Under the pieces are notes generated by a model, which was not told the DNA's origin, did not search any database, and saw only the letters and a program-made list of their open reading frames with translations. This document shows, piece by piece, positions 9,560 to 18,329 of a DNA stretch of 64,000 nucleotides. The DNA comes from an uncultured Collinsella sp. GTDB lineage: Bacteria > Actinomycetota > Coriobacteriia > Coriobacteriales > Coriobacteriaceae. Positions within the stretch are counted from its first letter, which is position 1. Every line of letters begins with the position of its first letter. The stretch spans positions 21,096 through 85,095 of the forward strand of contig CATYZE010000007.1 of assembly GCA_958415525.1 (NCBI GenBank), in the 5' to 3' direction. A program made the position numbers and the translations under genes.

Positions 9560-9643
9560 GTCTTCCCTTTCGTCTCTCGCACGTCCACTTACCGCGGCGG
9601 CCGGAGCCACGCGACGCTGCGGATGTGCGGCCCGGTTCGGTAA

Positions 9644-9930
9644 CAAAAAACCGCCCTCGGGCATGTGCATTGCCCAAGGACGGTTGAATTCCGCGGTACC
9701 ACCTTGTTTGACCCGGCGGATGTCTGGCCCGCCGTGCCCACTCTGTGCCCCTTGTCGCGAGGCTCACGGCTTCCCTACTGGGGCTTCGCCGCCGCTGGCC
9801 GCACGCCCGTTGAGGTCGCTGCTCGGGAGTGAACGCTTGGCCCTTGTCACCGCAGGAAGGCTTGCAGCCCATGACCTTCCCTCTCTTGCCGGCGACGCGG
9901 CGGGCAAAACCCTCTCCGTCAACGCATTGG
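9644..9930 (-). promoter_or_regulatory. T-box riboswitch controlling pheST
   Basis: On the minus strand the leader carries the universally conserved T-box core GGTGGTACCGCGG (9691-9703), followed by a terminator hairpin (9651-9683) whose T tract lies at 9644-9650. The antiterminator would form with the T-box core. The upstream part has the length and pairing potential of a stem I, with a TTC codon (9831-9833) as candidate phenylalanine specifier. Uncharged tRNA-Phe should stabilise the antiterminator and switch on pheST. The 5' boundary is approximate. Confidence 0.92.
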
Positions 9931-10062
9931 GCTATAGGATAACACATTGTGTGGGCGTATCGCCGCGTTCCGTTTTGTTCGTGCTGGGTACAAGGCAGGT
10001 AGCTGTGCAAACTGGCCGCGCCGCCGCGTGCGACGGGCGGCCCGCGAGATCAAGGATACGGT

Positions 10063-11637
10063 ATGGGAAAGAAGCTCGATAAGAAGGCCAAGGCCGCCGT
10101 GGCAAAAGCCGCCAAGGGCATCAAGGCCGAAAAGGCCGTCAAGAAGTTCCGCAAGCTCGAGAGCAAGCTGTGGACCCGCGAGTATCTGCTCAAGATTGCC
10201 GAGTTCGATGGCGCGACCATCGCCCCCGCCAACGGTGCTGCCGCCCGCGCCGATGCCATGGGCACGCTCGCCGGTGAGCATCACAAGCTCCTGACCAGCG
10301 AAAAGTCCGTTGAGCTCGTGCGTTCGCTGGCACGCGAGACGGTTGTGGGCGGCAAGATCGACGACCCGCAGCTGCTCGACGAGATTCGCGTGCTCGGCCG
10401 CGACCAGCGCGAGGCCAGCGCCATCCCCACCGAGGAGGCCGAGGCCTGGACCAGGCTCACCTGCGAGGCCGACGCCGTGTGGCACAAGGCCAAGTCCGCC
10501 AACGACTGGGCGAGCTTTGAGCCCTACGTGGACAAGATCGTCGGGCAGCTTAAACACCAGGCCGAGCTCATGGACCCCCAGCGCGACCCGTACGACGTGT
10601 GGCTCGACCAGTATGAGCGCGGTCTTTCTACCGAGAGCTTTGACGCATTTTGCAACGAGGTCAAGGCCACGGTCGTGCCGCTCGTGCACGCCATCGGCGA
10701 ACGCGGCCAGCAGCCCACTGCCGACTTTTTGCATGCGCATGTGCCCGAGGCTGCCCAGCGCGCTATGAGCTTTGACCTGATGAAGCTCGTGGGTCTCAAC
10801 CTGGACGACACCACGCTCGCCTTTACCGAGCATCCGTTTAGTGAGGGCTTTTCGGTGGGCGATGCGCGCATCGCCACGCACGTCTATGAGGACGACTGCA
10901 TCTCCAACGTCTACAGCATCATCCACGAGGCGGGGCACACCATGTACGAGCTGGGCGTCAATCCCGCCTATGCGCGTACCTGCCTGGAGGGCGGCACCTC
11001 CATGGGCATCCACGAGAGCCAGAGCCGCTTCTTCGAGAACACCGTGGGCCGCAGCCGCGCCTTTATGGGTCCGCTGCTCGAGGTACTGCGCCGTCACGTG
11101 CCCGAGGTCTACGGCAACGTGGACGAGGACGCGCTCTACCACGCCGTGAACATTGCGCAGCCGTCGCTGATCCGCACCGAAGCCGACGAGCTCACCTATC
11201 CGCTGCACGTTATGGTGCGCTACGAGATCGAGCGCATGCTGTTTGCCGGCGAGGCCACGGCCAAGGATATCCCCGCGCTCTGGAACCGCTTTATGGACGA
11301 GTACCTGGGCATTCCGGTTCCCGACGATACGCACGGTTGCCTGCAGGATACGCACTGGAGCGGCGGCTCGTTTGGCTACTTCCCCACCTATGCGCTGGGC
11401 AGCGCCTACGATGCCATGTTTGTTCCTGCCATGTGCCGCGACGGCGTCGACCTTACCGGCGCCTGCGCGAGCGGCGACCTGGCACCCGTCCGCGCATGGC
11501 TGGGCGAGCACATTTGGCAGTGGGGCCGCGCCAAGGACGCGCCGGAGCTCATAAAGGGCGCCTGCGGCATGGACTTTGACGCCCGCTACTACTGCAGCTA
11601 CCTGCAGGACAAGTTCACCACGCTGTACGAGCTGTAA
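10063..11637 (+). CDS. M32 family metallocarboxypeptidase
   Basis: Zinc carboxypeptidase of the Taq/Pfu type, which removes C-terminal residues from peptides in the cytoplasm. The 524-residue protein has the HEAGH zinc site at residues 288-292, the downstream GIHESQSRFFEN motif and the usual all-helical M32 layout. The first 30 residues are an unusual Lys/Ala-rich extension. AAGGA precedes the ATG by 6 bases. It is divergent from pheST and monocistronic. Confidence 0.93.
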   Translation: MGKKLDKKAKAAVAKAAKGIKAEKAVKKFRKLESKLWTREYLLKIAEFDGATIAPANGAAARADAMGTLAGEHHKLLTSEKSVELVRSLARETVVGGKIDDPQLLDEIRVLGRDQREASAIPTEEAEAWTRLTCEADAVWHKAKSANDWASFEPYVDKIVGQLKHQAELMDPQRDPYDVWLDQYERGLSTESFDAFCNEVKATVVPLVHAIGERGQQPTADFLHAHVPEAAQRAMSFDLMKLVGLNLDDTTLAFTEHPFSEGFSVGDARIATHVYEDDCISNVYSIIHEAGHTMYELGVNPAYARTCLEGGTSMGIHESQSRFFENTVGRSRAFMGPLLEVLRRHVPEVYGNVDEDALYHAVNIAQPSLIRTEADELTYPLHVMVRYEIERMLFAGEATAKDIPALWNRFMDEYLGIPVPDDTHGCLQDTHWSGGSFGYFPTYALGSAYDAMFVPAMCRDGVDLTGACASGDLAPVRAWLGEHIWQWGRAKDAPELIKGACGMDFDARYYCSYLQDKFTTLYEL

Positions 11638-11660
11638 GACACAACCGACACGCTAACGCA

Positions 11661-11698
11661 AAGGGGGCGCCGCGGGATTGGTTCCGCGGCGCCCCCTT
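11661..11698. terminator. Probable terminator after the M32 gene
   Basis: A very stable stem (AAGGGGGCGCCGCGG with CCGCGGCGCCCCCTT) lies 23 bases after the stop codon. No T tract follows on the plus strand, so efficiency is uncertain. Confidence 0.55.
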
Positions 11699-11718
11699 CC
11701 ACCTAGTCACTGGGGGCC

Positions 11719-11948
11719 GTGTGCAAAAAACGGCAAATATGAGTACTGTTGTCTGCTTGATAGCAATTATTTTGGACTAAAACAAGCTCTCAAATGAGAT
11801 TAATTCTCGTTTGGGAGCTTGTATATTGAACATATGAGGAAAAATGTAAGCTGAACCTGTATTTAGGGGGCACCAAAATGGCCTTTTGGAGCAAATCATG
11901 CTGTTACCAATTTAGTAACAGTACTCATATTTGCCGTTTTTTGCACAC
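11719..11948. repeat. 230-bp element with perfect 32-bp terminal inverted repeats
   Basis: Bases 11719-11750 are the exact reverse complement of 11917-11948 (32 of 32), beginning GTGTGCAAAAAACGGCAAAT. The inside is AT-rich and holds a second hairpin at 11783-11821 (15 of 17 paired, the exceptions being G:T pairs) and a CTGTTAC/GTAACAG palindrome at 11901-11921 that overlaps the right arm. It encodes no protein. It fills the gap between two convergent genes and looks like a MITE or other non-autonomous palindromic element. No clear target-site duplication is visible. Confidence 0.8.
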
Positions 11949-11987
11949 TGCCTATTAGGACCCCCTGCCAAACAGCTCCGAAGGCCC

Positions 11988-13319
11988 CTACAAGGCCTCC
12001 AGCGCTCCCGCGATGCGCTTCATGGCGGCGTCGGCGGCCGATTGGTCCGGAGCCTCAGCCAGCACGCGAATCACCGACTCGGTTCCGCTCTTGCGCACCA
12101 GCACGCGGCCCTCGCCCGCCAGCGACGCCTCGGCCTCGGCGATGGCGGCCTGCACGCCCATGTTGCCCAGCGCGGCGTCCTTGTCGGCCACGCGCACGGC
12201 AACCTGCGCCTGCGGCAGTAGCTTGCACGGAGCCGTGAGCTGCGAGAGCGTCTCGCGCTCGGCTCGAATCACTTCCATCACACGCAGCGAGGTCATAATG
12301 CCGTCGCCAGTGCGCTCAATATCGCCAAAGATCGTATGCCCCGTTTGCTCGCCGCCCAGGCTGTAGCCGCCCTCGCGCATCTTTGCATACACGTGACGGT
12401 CGCCCACGCCGCTGGTCACGGCGCTCAGGCCGGCAAGCTCCAGCGACTTGACCAGGCCAAAGTTGCTGGCAATCGTCGGCACCACGGTACCGCCCGAGAG
12501 TCGCCCGTGCTTGTTCAGGTACACGCCGCACACGTACAGGATCTGGTCGCCATCGACCACGCGGCCGCGCTCGTCAACGGCCAGGCAGCGGTCGGCATCG
12601 CCGTCGTAGGCAAAGCCCACGTCCAGGCCCTGCTCCACCACGTGGCGCTGCAGGCGCTCAATATGCGTAGAGCCGCAGTCGACGTTGATGTTAAAGCCAT
12701 CGGGCGCGGCGTTGATCACGCGCACATCGGCGCCCAGCGCGTCGAACACCGGCTTGGCCACCGAGGATGCCGAGCCGTTGGCGCAGTCAAGACCAATCTT
12801 GACGCCCTGCAGCGAAAAGTTCGCGCTGGCGATGAGCGAGGCAATGTAGCGGTTGCGGCCCTGCATGTAGTCGACCGTAGCACCGATGTGGTTGCCTGTG
12901 GCCAGCGGCACCTCGGTCTTGCCATCGATGTAGCCCTCGATGAGCTCCAGCACGTCCTCGTCCATCTTAAAGCCGTCGCTGTTGACGAGCTTAATGCCGT
13001 TATCGCAAAACGGGTTGTGGCTCGCGCTGATCATGATGCCGCAATCGAAGCAGCCTTCCACGGTCTGATGTGCTACGCCCGGCGTGGGGATCACGTGCAG
13101 CATATAGGCGTCCGCACCGCTCGCGACCAGGCCACTCACCAGCGCCGCCTCGAACATATAACTCGAGCGACGCGTGTCCTTGCCCACGATCACGCGGGCC
13201 TTAGCACTGCGATTGGCGCCGTAATACCAGCCCACAAAGCGGCCGATCTTGTACGCATGCTCCACGGTCAGTCCAACGTTGGCCTCACCGCGAAAGCCGT
13301 CGGTGCCAAAGTACTTCAT
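11988..13319 (-). CDS. glmM: Phosphoglucosamine mutase
   Basis: Interconverts glucosamine-6-phosphate and glucosamine-1-phosphate on the way to UDP-GlcNAc and peptidoglycan. The 443-residue cytosolic enzyme has the ISASHNP loop with the phosphorylated Ser at position 100, the metal-binding DGDADR loop, the GGEQTGH sugar-binding motif and the C-terminal RKSGTESVIRV phosphate-binding loop. TAAGGAG precedes the start. A terminator separates it from the DUF4012 gene upstream. Confidence 0.97.
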   Translation of the reverse strand: MKYFGTDGFRGEANVGLTVEHAYKIGRFVGWYYGANRSAKARVIVGKDTRRSSYMFEAALVSGLVASGADAYMLHVIPTPGVAHQTVEGCFDCGIMISASHNPFCDNGIKLVNSDGFKMDEDVLELIEGYIDGKTEVPLATGNHIGATVDYMQGRNRYIASLIASANFSLQGVKIGLDCANGSASSVAKPVFDALGADVRVINAAPDGFNINVDCGSTHIERLQRHVVEQGLDVGFAYDGDADRCLAVDERGRVVDGDQILYVCGVYLNKHGRLSGGTVVPTIASNFGLVKSLELAGLSAVTSGVGDRHVYAKMREGGYSLGGEQTGHTIFGDIERTGDGIMTSLRVMEVIRAERETLSQLTAPCKLLPQAQVAVRVADKDAALGNMGVQAAIAEAEASLAGEGRVLVRKSGTESVIRVLAEAPDQSAADAAMKRIAGALEAL

Positions 13320-13332
13320 GCGCTCTCCTTAC

Positions 13333-13368
13333 AAAATAGGGGCGAACAGATTGCCTGTCCGCCCCAAA
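13333..13368 (-). terminator. Terminator of the DUF4012 gene
   Basis: On the minus strand GGGGCGGACAG pairs with CTGTTCGCCCC across a short loop, followed by TATTTTG, 35 bases after the stop. Confidence 0.7.
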
Positions 13369-13402
13369 ATGGTACTCGATTATCTGCGCTACCAGAAAAA
13401 CC

Positions 13403-15715
13403 CTACGCCGACGCGCTGTCGCGAGCCGCCTGGCATGTAGGAGTCTGACGCAGCGTAAGTGGCTTGTCCCCCGCCTCGGCCGACGTGGTCAGCGTATACG
13501 TGATCGTCGTCGTCTCGCCAGCATGCAGGTCAACGGTGCCCGAATAGAAGGGAATTCCATGCCACGTAGCGGCGCCAAGACCAAACTGGGTGCCCTCAAC
13601 CGTAAGGTCACTGATGTTGCCGCCCGTCGGGGCAAACAACGAGACATTCAGACGCTCGTCGTCGCGCGCGGCATCGGGCGCGCTCGCCGCGACGTAATCG
13701 GGCAGCTTGCCTGCCTCCTCCTGCGTCATGATGTTCGTCAGGGTAACGGTGATGCGATACGAGCACGTGCCGTCGCCGTTCTTGACGCCCTGGCCAATCT
13801 GCGTATCAGCGTTCAGGTACCAGTCGAGCTTGGAAAAGCTCAGGTTGTTAAAGTAAACGCCGGCAACGGGATCGGCACTCGGATCATCCGGATCGGGTAG
13901 CGAAGCGTCAATGCCCGTCTCTTTGATGGCATTCTGCTCATCATCGTTTCTCATCCAAGCAATCAGACGGCCCTCTTCGGCACCGCGCTCGAATGCACCG
14001 ACAAGCTTTGTAACGTCGACGTCACCGATGCCACCGAGAATCTTGTCGAAGGCGGCGCTGGCAACAGCCGCAAAGATGCCGTCCGATTCCTCGACCGGAT
14101 AGTTCCAATACACATCGTGCATGAGAACCTTCGCCGCGTTGGTACCGTCGACGACCGTACCATCGGGCAGCGAGACATTACCGACAAGGCCCAGCAGGTA
14201 CTGTAAGAACACAGGATCGATGCCGACGACGCCATCAACGTCCTGCCCATATTGGGACTTCCACAGCGCGGCGACACGCTGCGAGTTGCGGGGCCAATCG
14301 GGCGAATAGGTATTGCCCGAGTTGTACAGGTTACTGTGGTTACCGAACAGCGCCTCATCCTCTTCGTCGACGCTCTCGACCGCCTCATCCTCGCTGAGTC
14401 CAATGCGGGGAACAAACTCGCCAATCGACATCTGGCCGTCGGTGACCGAAATCAGGCCCTGCGAACCGCCAAAGCCGCCGCAAGCACGAATCTCGACGTT
14501 GTTCATGGCGTACACAAGGTAGTTACGCGTCTGGCCGTTGGCGCCGAGCATCTGGGGAAGGACGGGGGCGACCTTCTCCGCAGCGTCAACCGCGCCGTTG
14601 AGAGTGGCAAAGCCGTCCTTGGCCTTATCGACCAGCTCGGTCACCTGGGAAATATGGGTATCGCCAATGCCCTGAATCTTCTCGTTGGCGCTCTTGAACA
14701 CCTTCGAGCTGCTGGAAAGCGAATCGGCGACCGCCTGCAGCGCGGACACGTTAATCATGCCGTCCTGAAACAGCTTGCCGGGCGTGGCCTGCGAAAGGTT
14801 ATCGGCCATGGGAACCAGCGCATTGCTCGAGACATCGGACAGGGCGTCGATCATGGTGCGGGCCGCATTGATGTCGCTGCCATACACCGGGATAAACGAA
14901 GCCGCCGTCCACAGCGGGCTCGAGGTCTCCGCCTTCATGCTGTCGCAGAGCTCATCGATCTTCTTCGCGTCGTCAGGCAGCGTCGAAAAATCGCCCGACG
15001 TGACCTTGTCCTTAAGGCCACCGACAATCTCGACGGCCTCCTTCGCTTCGCTCTTTACGGTCTTTGCCGAGTTAAGCAGCATAAAGCCGCTTGCGCCAAG
15101 CGCAACGAGAAGCACCGCGACTACAGCGGCAATAATGGCGCCGGTGTGACGCTTTTTGCGTTCGCCCTTGCGATGGCGATGACGGACCAGACCGTCAGAG
15201 GTCGAACTCGACGAAGCGTCACTACCGTAGTTCAAGCCAAAATCGTAATAATCTTCCTTGGAACCCGAGCCCGCAAACTCGGCACCGCTATCATCCAGGC
15301 GGGCGAACGTGCCAGTCTCGGAGGCGCCGGTGTAAATCGTGCCAAGGTTACCCGTAAGCCCCGCGCCACCGGCAGAGGGAGTATTGTTGGCGGCCTTGCC
15401 GGCATTAACGTTGCCGGCGGCATTCGCGGCGTTGGCAGCACCTGCATTGTTCTCAGGTGCCGAAGGAGCCCCGCTCGGCTGCGACGTGGAGGTTGCACCG
15501 CCCGCAAAGACATTCCCTCTTGCACGGCCGGTCTTTTTTGCCTTTTGAGACTGCTCGTACAGAGCGGTAAACATCGCCGTCTCGCCCGGGGACACGCGCT
15601 TACCGGAACCGCCCTGTCCAGCGCCGCCCGGCGTGCCGGCCTTACCAGCCCCGTTCGGACGCGGCGGAACTGCAGGACGGCCGCTATCGCTGCCCTTAAA
15701 GTGATTACCAGCCAT
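13403..15715 (-). CDS. DUF4012 domain membrane-anchored protein
   Basis: The 770-residue product has a long low-complexity cytoplasmic N terminus (about residues 1-185, rich in Gly, Ala, Asn and Pro), a basic patch (RHRHRKGERKKRH), one transmembrane helix (about 192-214) and a large extracellular domain of the DUF4012 family. In actinobacteria such proteins often sit near exopolysaccharide or cell-envelope genes; here the following gene is glmM, but a terminator lies between them. A repeated Ala/Asn/Gly-rich tract at about residues 70-115 is low-complexity and may vary between strains. Function is unknown. Confidence 0.8.
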   Translation of the reverse strand: MAGNHFKGSDSGRPAVPPRPNGAGKAGTPGGAGQGGSGKRVSPGETAMFTALYEQSQKAKKTGRARGNVFAGGATSTSQPSGAPSAPENNAGAANAANAAGNVNAGKAANNTPSAGGAGLTGNLGTIYTGASETGTFARLDDSGAEFAGSGSKEDYYDFGLNYGSDASSSSTSDGLVRHRHRKGERKKRHTGAIIAAVVAVLLVALGASGFMLLNSAKTVKSEAKEAVEIVGGLKDKVTSGDFSTLPDDAKKIDELCDSMKAETSSPLWTAASFIPVYGSDINAARTMIDALSDVSSNALVPMADNLSQATPGKLFQDGMINVSALQAVADSLSSSSKVFKSANEKIQGIGDTHISQVTELVDKAKDGFATLNGAVDAAEKVAPVLPQMLGANGQTRNYLVYAMNNVEIRACGGFGGSQGLISVTDGQMSIGEFVPRIGLSEDEAVESVDEEDEALFGNHSNLYNSGNTYSPDWPRNSQRVAALWKSQYGQDVDGVVGIDPVFLQYLLGLVGNVSLPDGTVVDGTNAAKVLMHDVYWNYPVEESDGIFAAVASAAFDKILGGIGDVDVTKLVGAFERGAEEGRLIAWMRNDDEQNAIKETGIDASLPDPDDPSADPVAGVYFNNLSFSKLDWYLNADTQIGQGVKNGDGTCSYRITVTLTNIMTQEEAGKLPDYVAASAPDAARDDERLNVSLFAPTGGNISDLTVEGTQFGLGAATWHGIPFYSGTVDLHAGETTTITYTLTTSAEAGDKPLTLRQTPTCQAARDSASA

Positions 15716-15864
15716 AAAGAAATCCTCGCAATTGAGTCGCAGTGAAAAAGTCCATAACGTTACTAGTTTATGGCATTTTGGGCATCGACAGCTAAACTCC
15801 AGACACGGACATCAATTGGCGAAAATGCGGCACAACACCTTTTCCGTCTTGGCGGCGGCGCCAG

Positions 15865-16887
15865 CTACACCGTGAGGAACATCATCACGATGATCATGGC
15901 AAAGCCGATAAGGTCGGTCGGCAAAAACACCGTGCCCAGCATAACGGCGCTGGTGATGGTCGCCGAAACCGGCTCCACAGTTCCGATGAGGCTCGCGCGC
16001 ACCGAGCCGATGTCCTTAACGCCCTGCATATAAAGCATGTAAGCAAAAAACGAGCCGATAACCACGAACACCGCGAGCGCCTCGATGCCGGCAGCGTCGA
16101 GCGCCGGCATATGCGCCCAGGGCTGCACGAAGACGCACGAGACCACGCCCGCCGTGAGCATTGCCGAGCCCGTGACGATGGGGCTGCCGTATTCGGGCAG
16201 GATCTTGGCGGGAATCACCGCCATACACGCGGCGCTGACCGCACACATAAGACCTGCTGCCAGGCCAAGCGGCGAGATATTCAGGCTGGTGGGGTCGCCG
16301 CCGGTGGCGATTAAAAAGGTTCCACCCAGAGCCAGGCCAATGCCGATGACTTCGCGAGTACGCGGCATACGGCGATCGGTCACGCAGGCGTAGCCCATGA
16401 TGATAACGAGCTGCAGGCACTGGAGCACCGTCGCGGTTCCGGCGTTCGTCAGGCGCACGGCCGAAAGATAGCAAAACTGGTTAAAGAGCAGGCCAAAGGC
16501 GGTAAAGAGCAGCAGCTGCTTGCGATCGGCGGGTGTGGTCCAGAGCTTAATCAGGCGCTCGCGGTCGCGCGTAACGACCACGGCCATAAAGAGTAGACCG
16601 GCGAGAATCTGACGCACGCTCATAAGCCACAAGGTGTCGACGTGGTAGGTATCGAACAGAAAACTCGCGCTGGTGCCCGAGAAGCCCCAAAACGAACCGC
16701 CCACCAGCGTAGCCAAAACGCCCGTGATCATCTTGCGCGTCGAAGCGCTGTTCAGGCGCTCGCGCCAAGCGCGGCGGGTGCTACGGCTGAGCTCATCGGT
16801 GCCCTCGGGCACATCAATGTTCGATATATCGGTCATCGGCACCGAAGCCCCTGCGCCTTCGACCTGCTCGACACGCTCTTTGCTCAT
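15865..16887 (-). CDS. EamA/DMT superfamily transporter
   Basis: Inner-membrane drug/metabolite transporter with ten predicted helices in two EamA repeats after a cytoplasmic N terminus of about 65 residues; the first helix includes the typical GGSFWGFSGT. Substrate is unknown; members export amino acids or other metabolites. The start was placed at the ATG of MSKERVEQ, preceded by GAGGGAG; the open frame extends 69 codons further but with no usable start signal. It appears to be a single-gene unit. Confidence 0.85.
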   Translation of the reverse strand: MSKERVEQVEGAGASVPMTDISNIDVPEGTDELSRSTRRAWRERLNSASTRKMITGVLATLVGGSFWGFSGTSASFLFDTYHVDTLWLMSVRQILAGLLFMAVVVTRDRERLIKLWTTPADRKQLLLFTAFGLLFNQFCYLSAVRLTNAGTATVLQCLQLVIIMGYACVTDRRMPRTREVIGIGLALGGTFLIATGGDPTSLNISPLGLAAGLMCAVSAACMAVIPAKILPEYGSPIVTGSAMLTAGVVSCVFVQPWAHMPALDAAGIEALAVFVVIGSFFAYMLYMQGVKDIGSVRASLIGTVEPVSATITSAVMLGTVFLPTDLIGFAMIIVMMFLTV

Positions 16888-17118
16888 TCCACTCCCTCGA
16901 AGCAGCCTGGAAACAATTCGGCTTACCTTACCACGGCGAAGGCACCAGCTGGAGGCTTGTCCGCTTATCGGTAGGACAATTCCGCAGGCGTCTTTCCATA
17001 GCTCGATACCGCAATGGCCTTGCATTAGTCGACAGCCAAATCGCGGCAGCAGACTCTTTTGAAATGGATATGACAAAGCCCCCGAATTCCACAATGTAAG
17101 CGATTTTTAAAAATGTTC

Positions 17119-17147
17119 TTGCCACCGAGTTCAGGCTCCGTTATATT
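17119..17147 (+). promoter_or_regulatory. Promoter of tRNA-Val
   Basis: TTGCCA (17119-17124) and TATATT (17142-17147) are spaced by exactly 17 bases and end 29 bases before the tRNA. Confidence 0.75.
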
Positions 17148-17176
17148 ATCCCTTGCGCACTTGCGCACCCTTGATC

Positions 17177-17251
17177 GGGCGTTTAGCTCAGGGGGAGAGC
17201 GCTTCCCTGACACGGAAGAGGTCAGAAGTTCAAATCTTCTAACGCCCACCA
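17177..17251 (+). tRNA. tRNA-Val (anticodon GAC)
   Basis: A complete cloverleaf: acceptor stem GGGCGTT/AACGCCC, D arm, anticodon loop CTGACAC with GAC, T arm with GTTCAAATC, and an encoded CCA tail. Reads Val codons GUC and GUU. Confidence 0.97.
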
Positions 17252-17259
17252 AATGTTCG

Positions 17260-17297
17260 CAGCTCAGAGGCTATGCTCTCTGGGCTGTTTTGTTTTA
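17260..17297 (+). terminator. Terminator of tRNA-Val
   Basis: An imperfect stem between CAGCTCAGAG and CTCTCTGGGCTG is followed by TTTTGTTTT, starting 9 bases after the CCA. Confidence 0.75.
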
Positions 17298-17503
17298 TGT
17301 CGCCAAATCAGCTGGCAGCTCCAACCGTCATCGCAACGTAACATCAATTCACCCGACGAATGGCAGCCAAACAAATTCAATACCCCAACATAAACAATAG
17401 CCAAGCACAAAACTGCGCCGCAAGCTGCTCCAACCACCCAACTGGCCAAAAGCCGACCATCTACTTGCCGATCTATCCATCGGCATAACCAATCAGTCCG
17501 CAC
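17264..17503 (-). CDS. Possible small membrane protein
   Basis: A 79-residue frame starting with GTG has one convincing transmembrane stretch (about residues 19-43) and several Cys residues. It ends inside the tRNA-Val terminator and has only a weak ribosome binding site (GAGAAG). Nothing else occupies this 335-base gap, which otherwise shows only the terminator. No family is recognised; it may be a chance frame. Confidence 0.3.
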   Translation of the reverse strand: MRTDWLCRWIDRQVDGRLLASWVVGAACGAVLCLAIVYVGVLNLFGCHSSGELMLRCDDGWSCQLIWRHKTKQPREHSL

Positions 17504-17586
17504 CGCAACTTCTCAGCAAAACGCCGCGATGTCTGCGCCCTGCGGTATCCTTGAGCCACTTGCACCTGCAGCACCAAGGAGCCGCC

Positions 17587-18273
17587 ATGCGCACCGAGTT
17601 CGATGTCCCCTTTTCGCACAAAGAAGAAGCCAAGGCGCTGGGCGCCAAATGGGACCGGACCAAGAAGATCTGGTATGTACCCAGCGGCGTCAACCCCGAG
17701 CCCTTTGCCGAGTGGCTGCCCGGTGTTGACCGATCCGACCCCTCAGCGCCGTATATATATCTAGTGCTGGGCAAGCGCGAGTGCTGGAAGTGTCACAAAG
17801 AGACCTCGGTCGCGGCCTTCGGCATTCCCTATCGAACCGATAACGACGAGAGTATCGCCATCGCGCACGCGCCCAACGAAGCCGGGCACATTGCCATCGA
17901 CACGGCCAACGCCAACGCACTCGCCATCGTGCCCGCTCTTGGCTGCGTGCCGGGCGAGATCCGCGACTATCTTTCTAAGCGCTGTGGCTACAAACCCGTA
18001 GGCGCACGAGCCTCCAAAGCCCCGTCGCTCGGCAACACGTGCACCAGTTGCGACGCGCTGCAAGGCAGCCGCTATCTGTTCGAAGAACCCACGTCCCCGT
18101 TTGCCCTCACCGCCATCAACAAGCTGCCGGCACTGGAGTTTGTGCGTGTCGAAGTTGCCGGCGTCTTTGGCGTCCCGGCCACGCGCACCGACTTTGACCA
18201 GGCGCTCTTTACCTGGGCACGCGACCATCACGCCAAGTTCCACAGGCAACTCGGCGAGGGGGTTTATTTGTAG
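17587..18273 (+). CDS. DUF5710 domain protein
   Basis: The 228-residue product opens with a DUF5710 module (residues 2-35; LGAKWDRTKKIWYVP), a short domain often found in plasmid, phage or DNA-processing proteins. The remainder has two Cys pairs (ECWKCH and NTCTSC) that could bind zinc. AAGGAG lies 5 bases before the ATG. It is convergent with the restriction endonuclease gene, at the edge of the accessory block. Role unknown. Confidence 0.75.
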   Translation: MRTEFDVPFSHKEEAKALGAKWDRTKKIWYVPSGVNPEPFAEWLPGVDRSDPSAPYIYLVLGKRECWKCHKETSVAAFGIPYRTDNDESIAIAHAPNEAGHIAIDTANANALAIVPALGCVPGEIRDYLSKRCGYKPVGARASKAPSLGNTCTSCDALQGSRYLFEEPTSPFALTAINKLPALEFVRVEVAGVFGVPATRTDFDQALFTWARDHHAKFHRQLGEGVYL

Positions 18274-18329
18274 AGATGACATCGAGGCATTGAGGAGCAG
18301 GAGCTCGATCGTTAAACAAACCCAAAACG

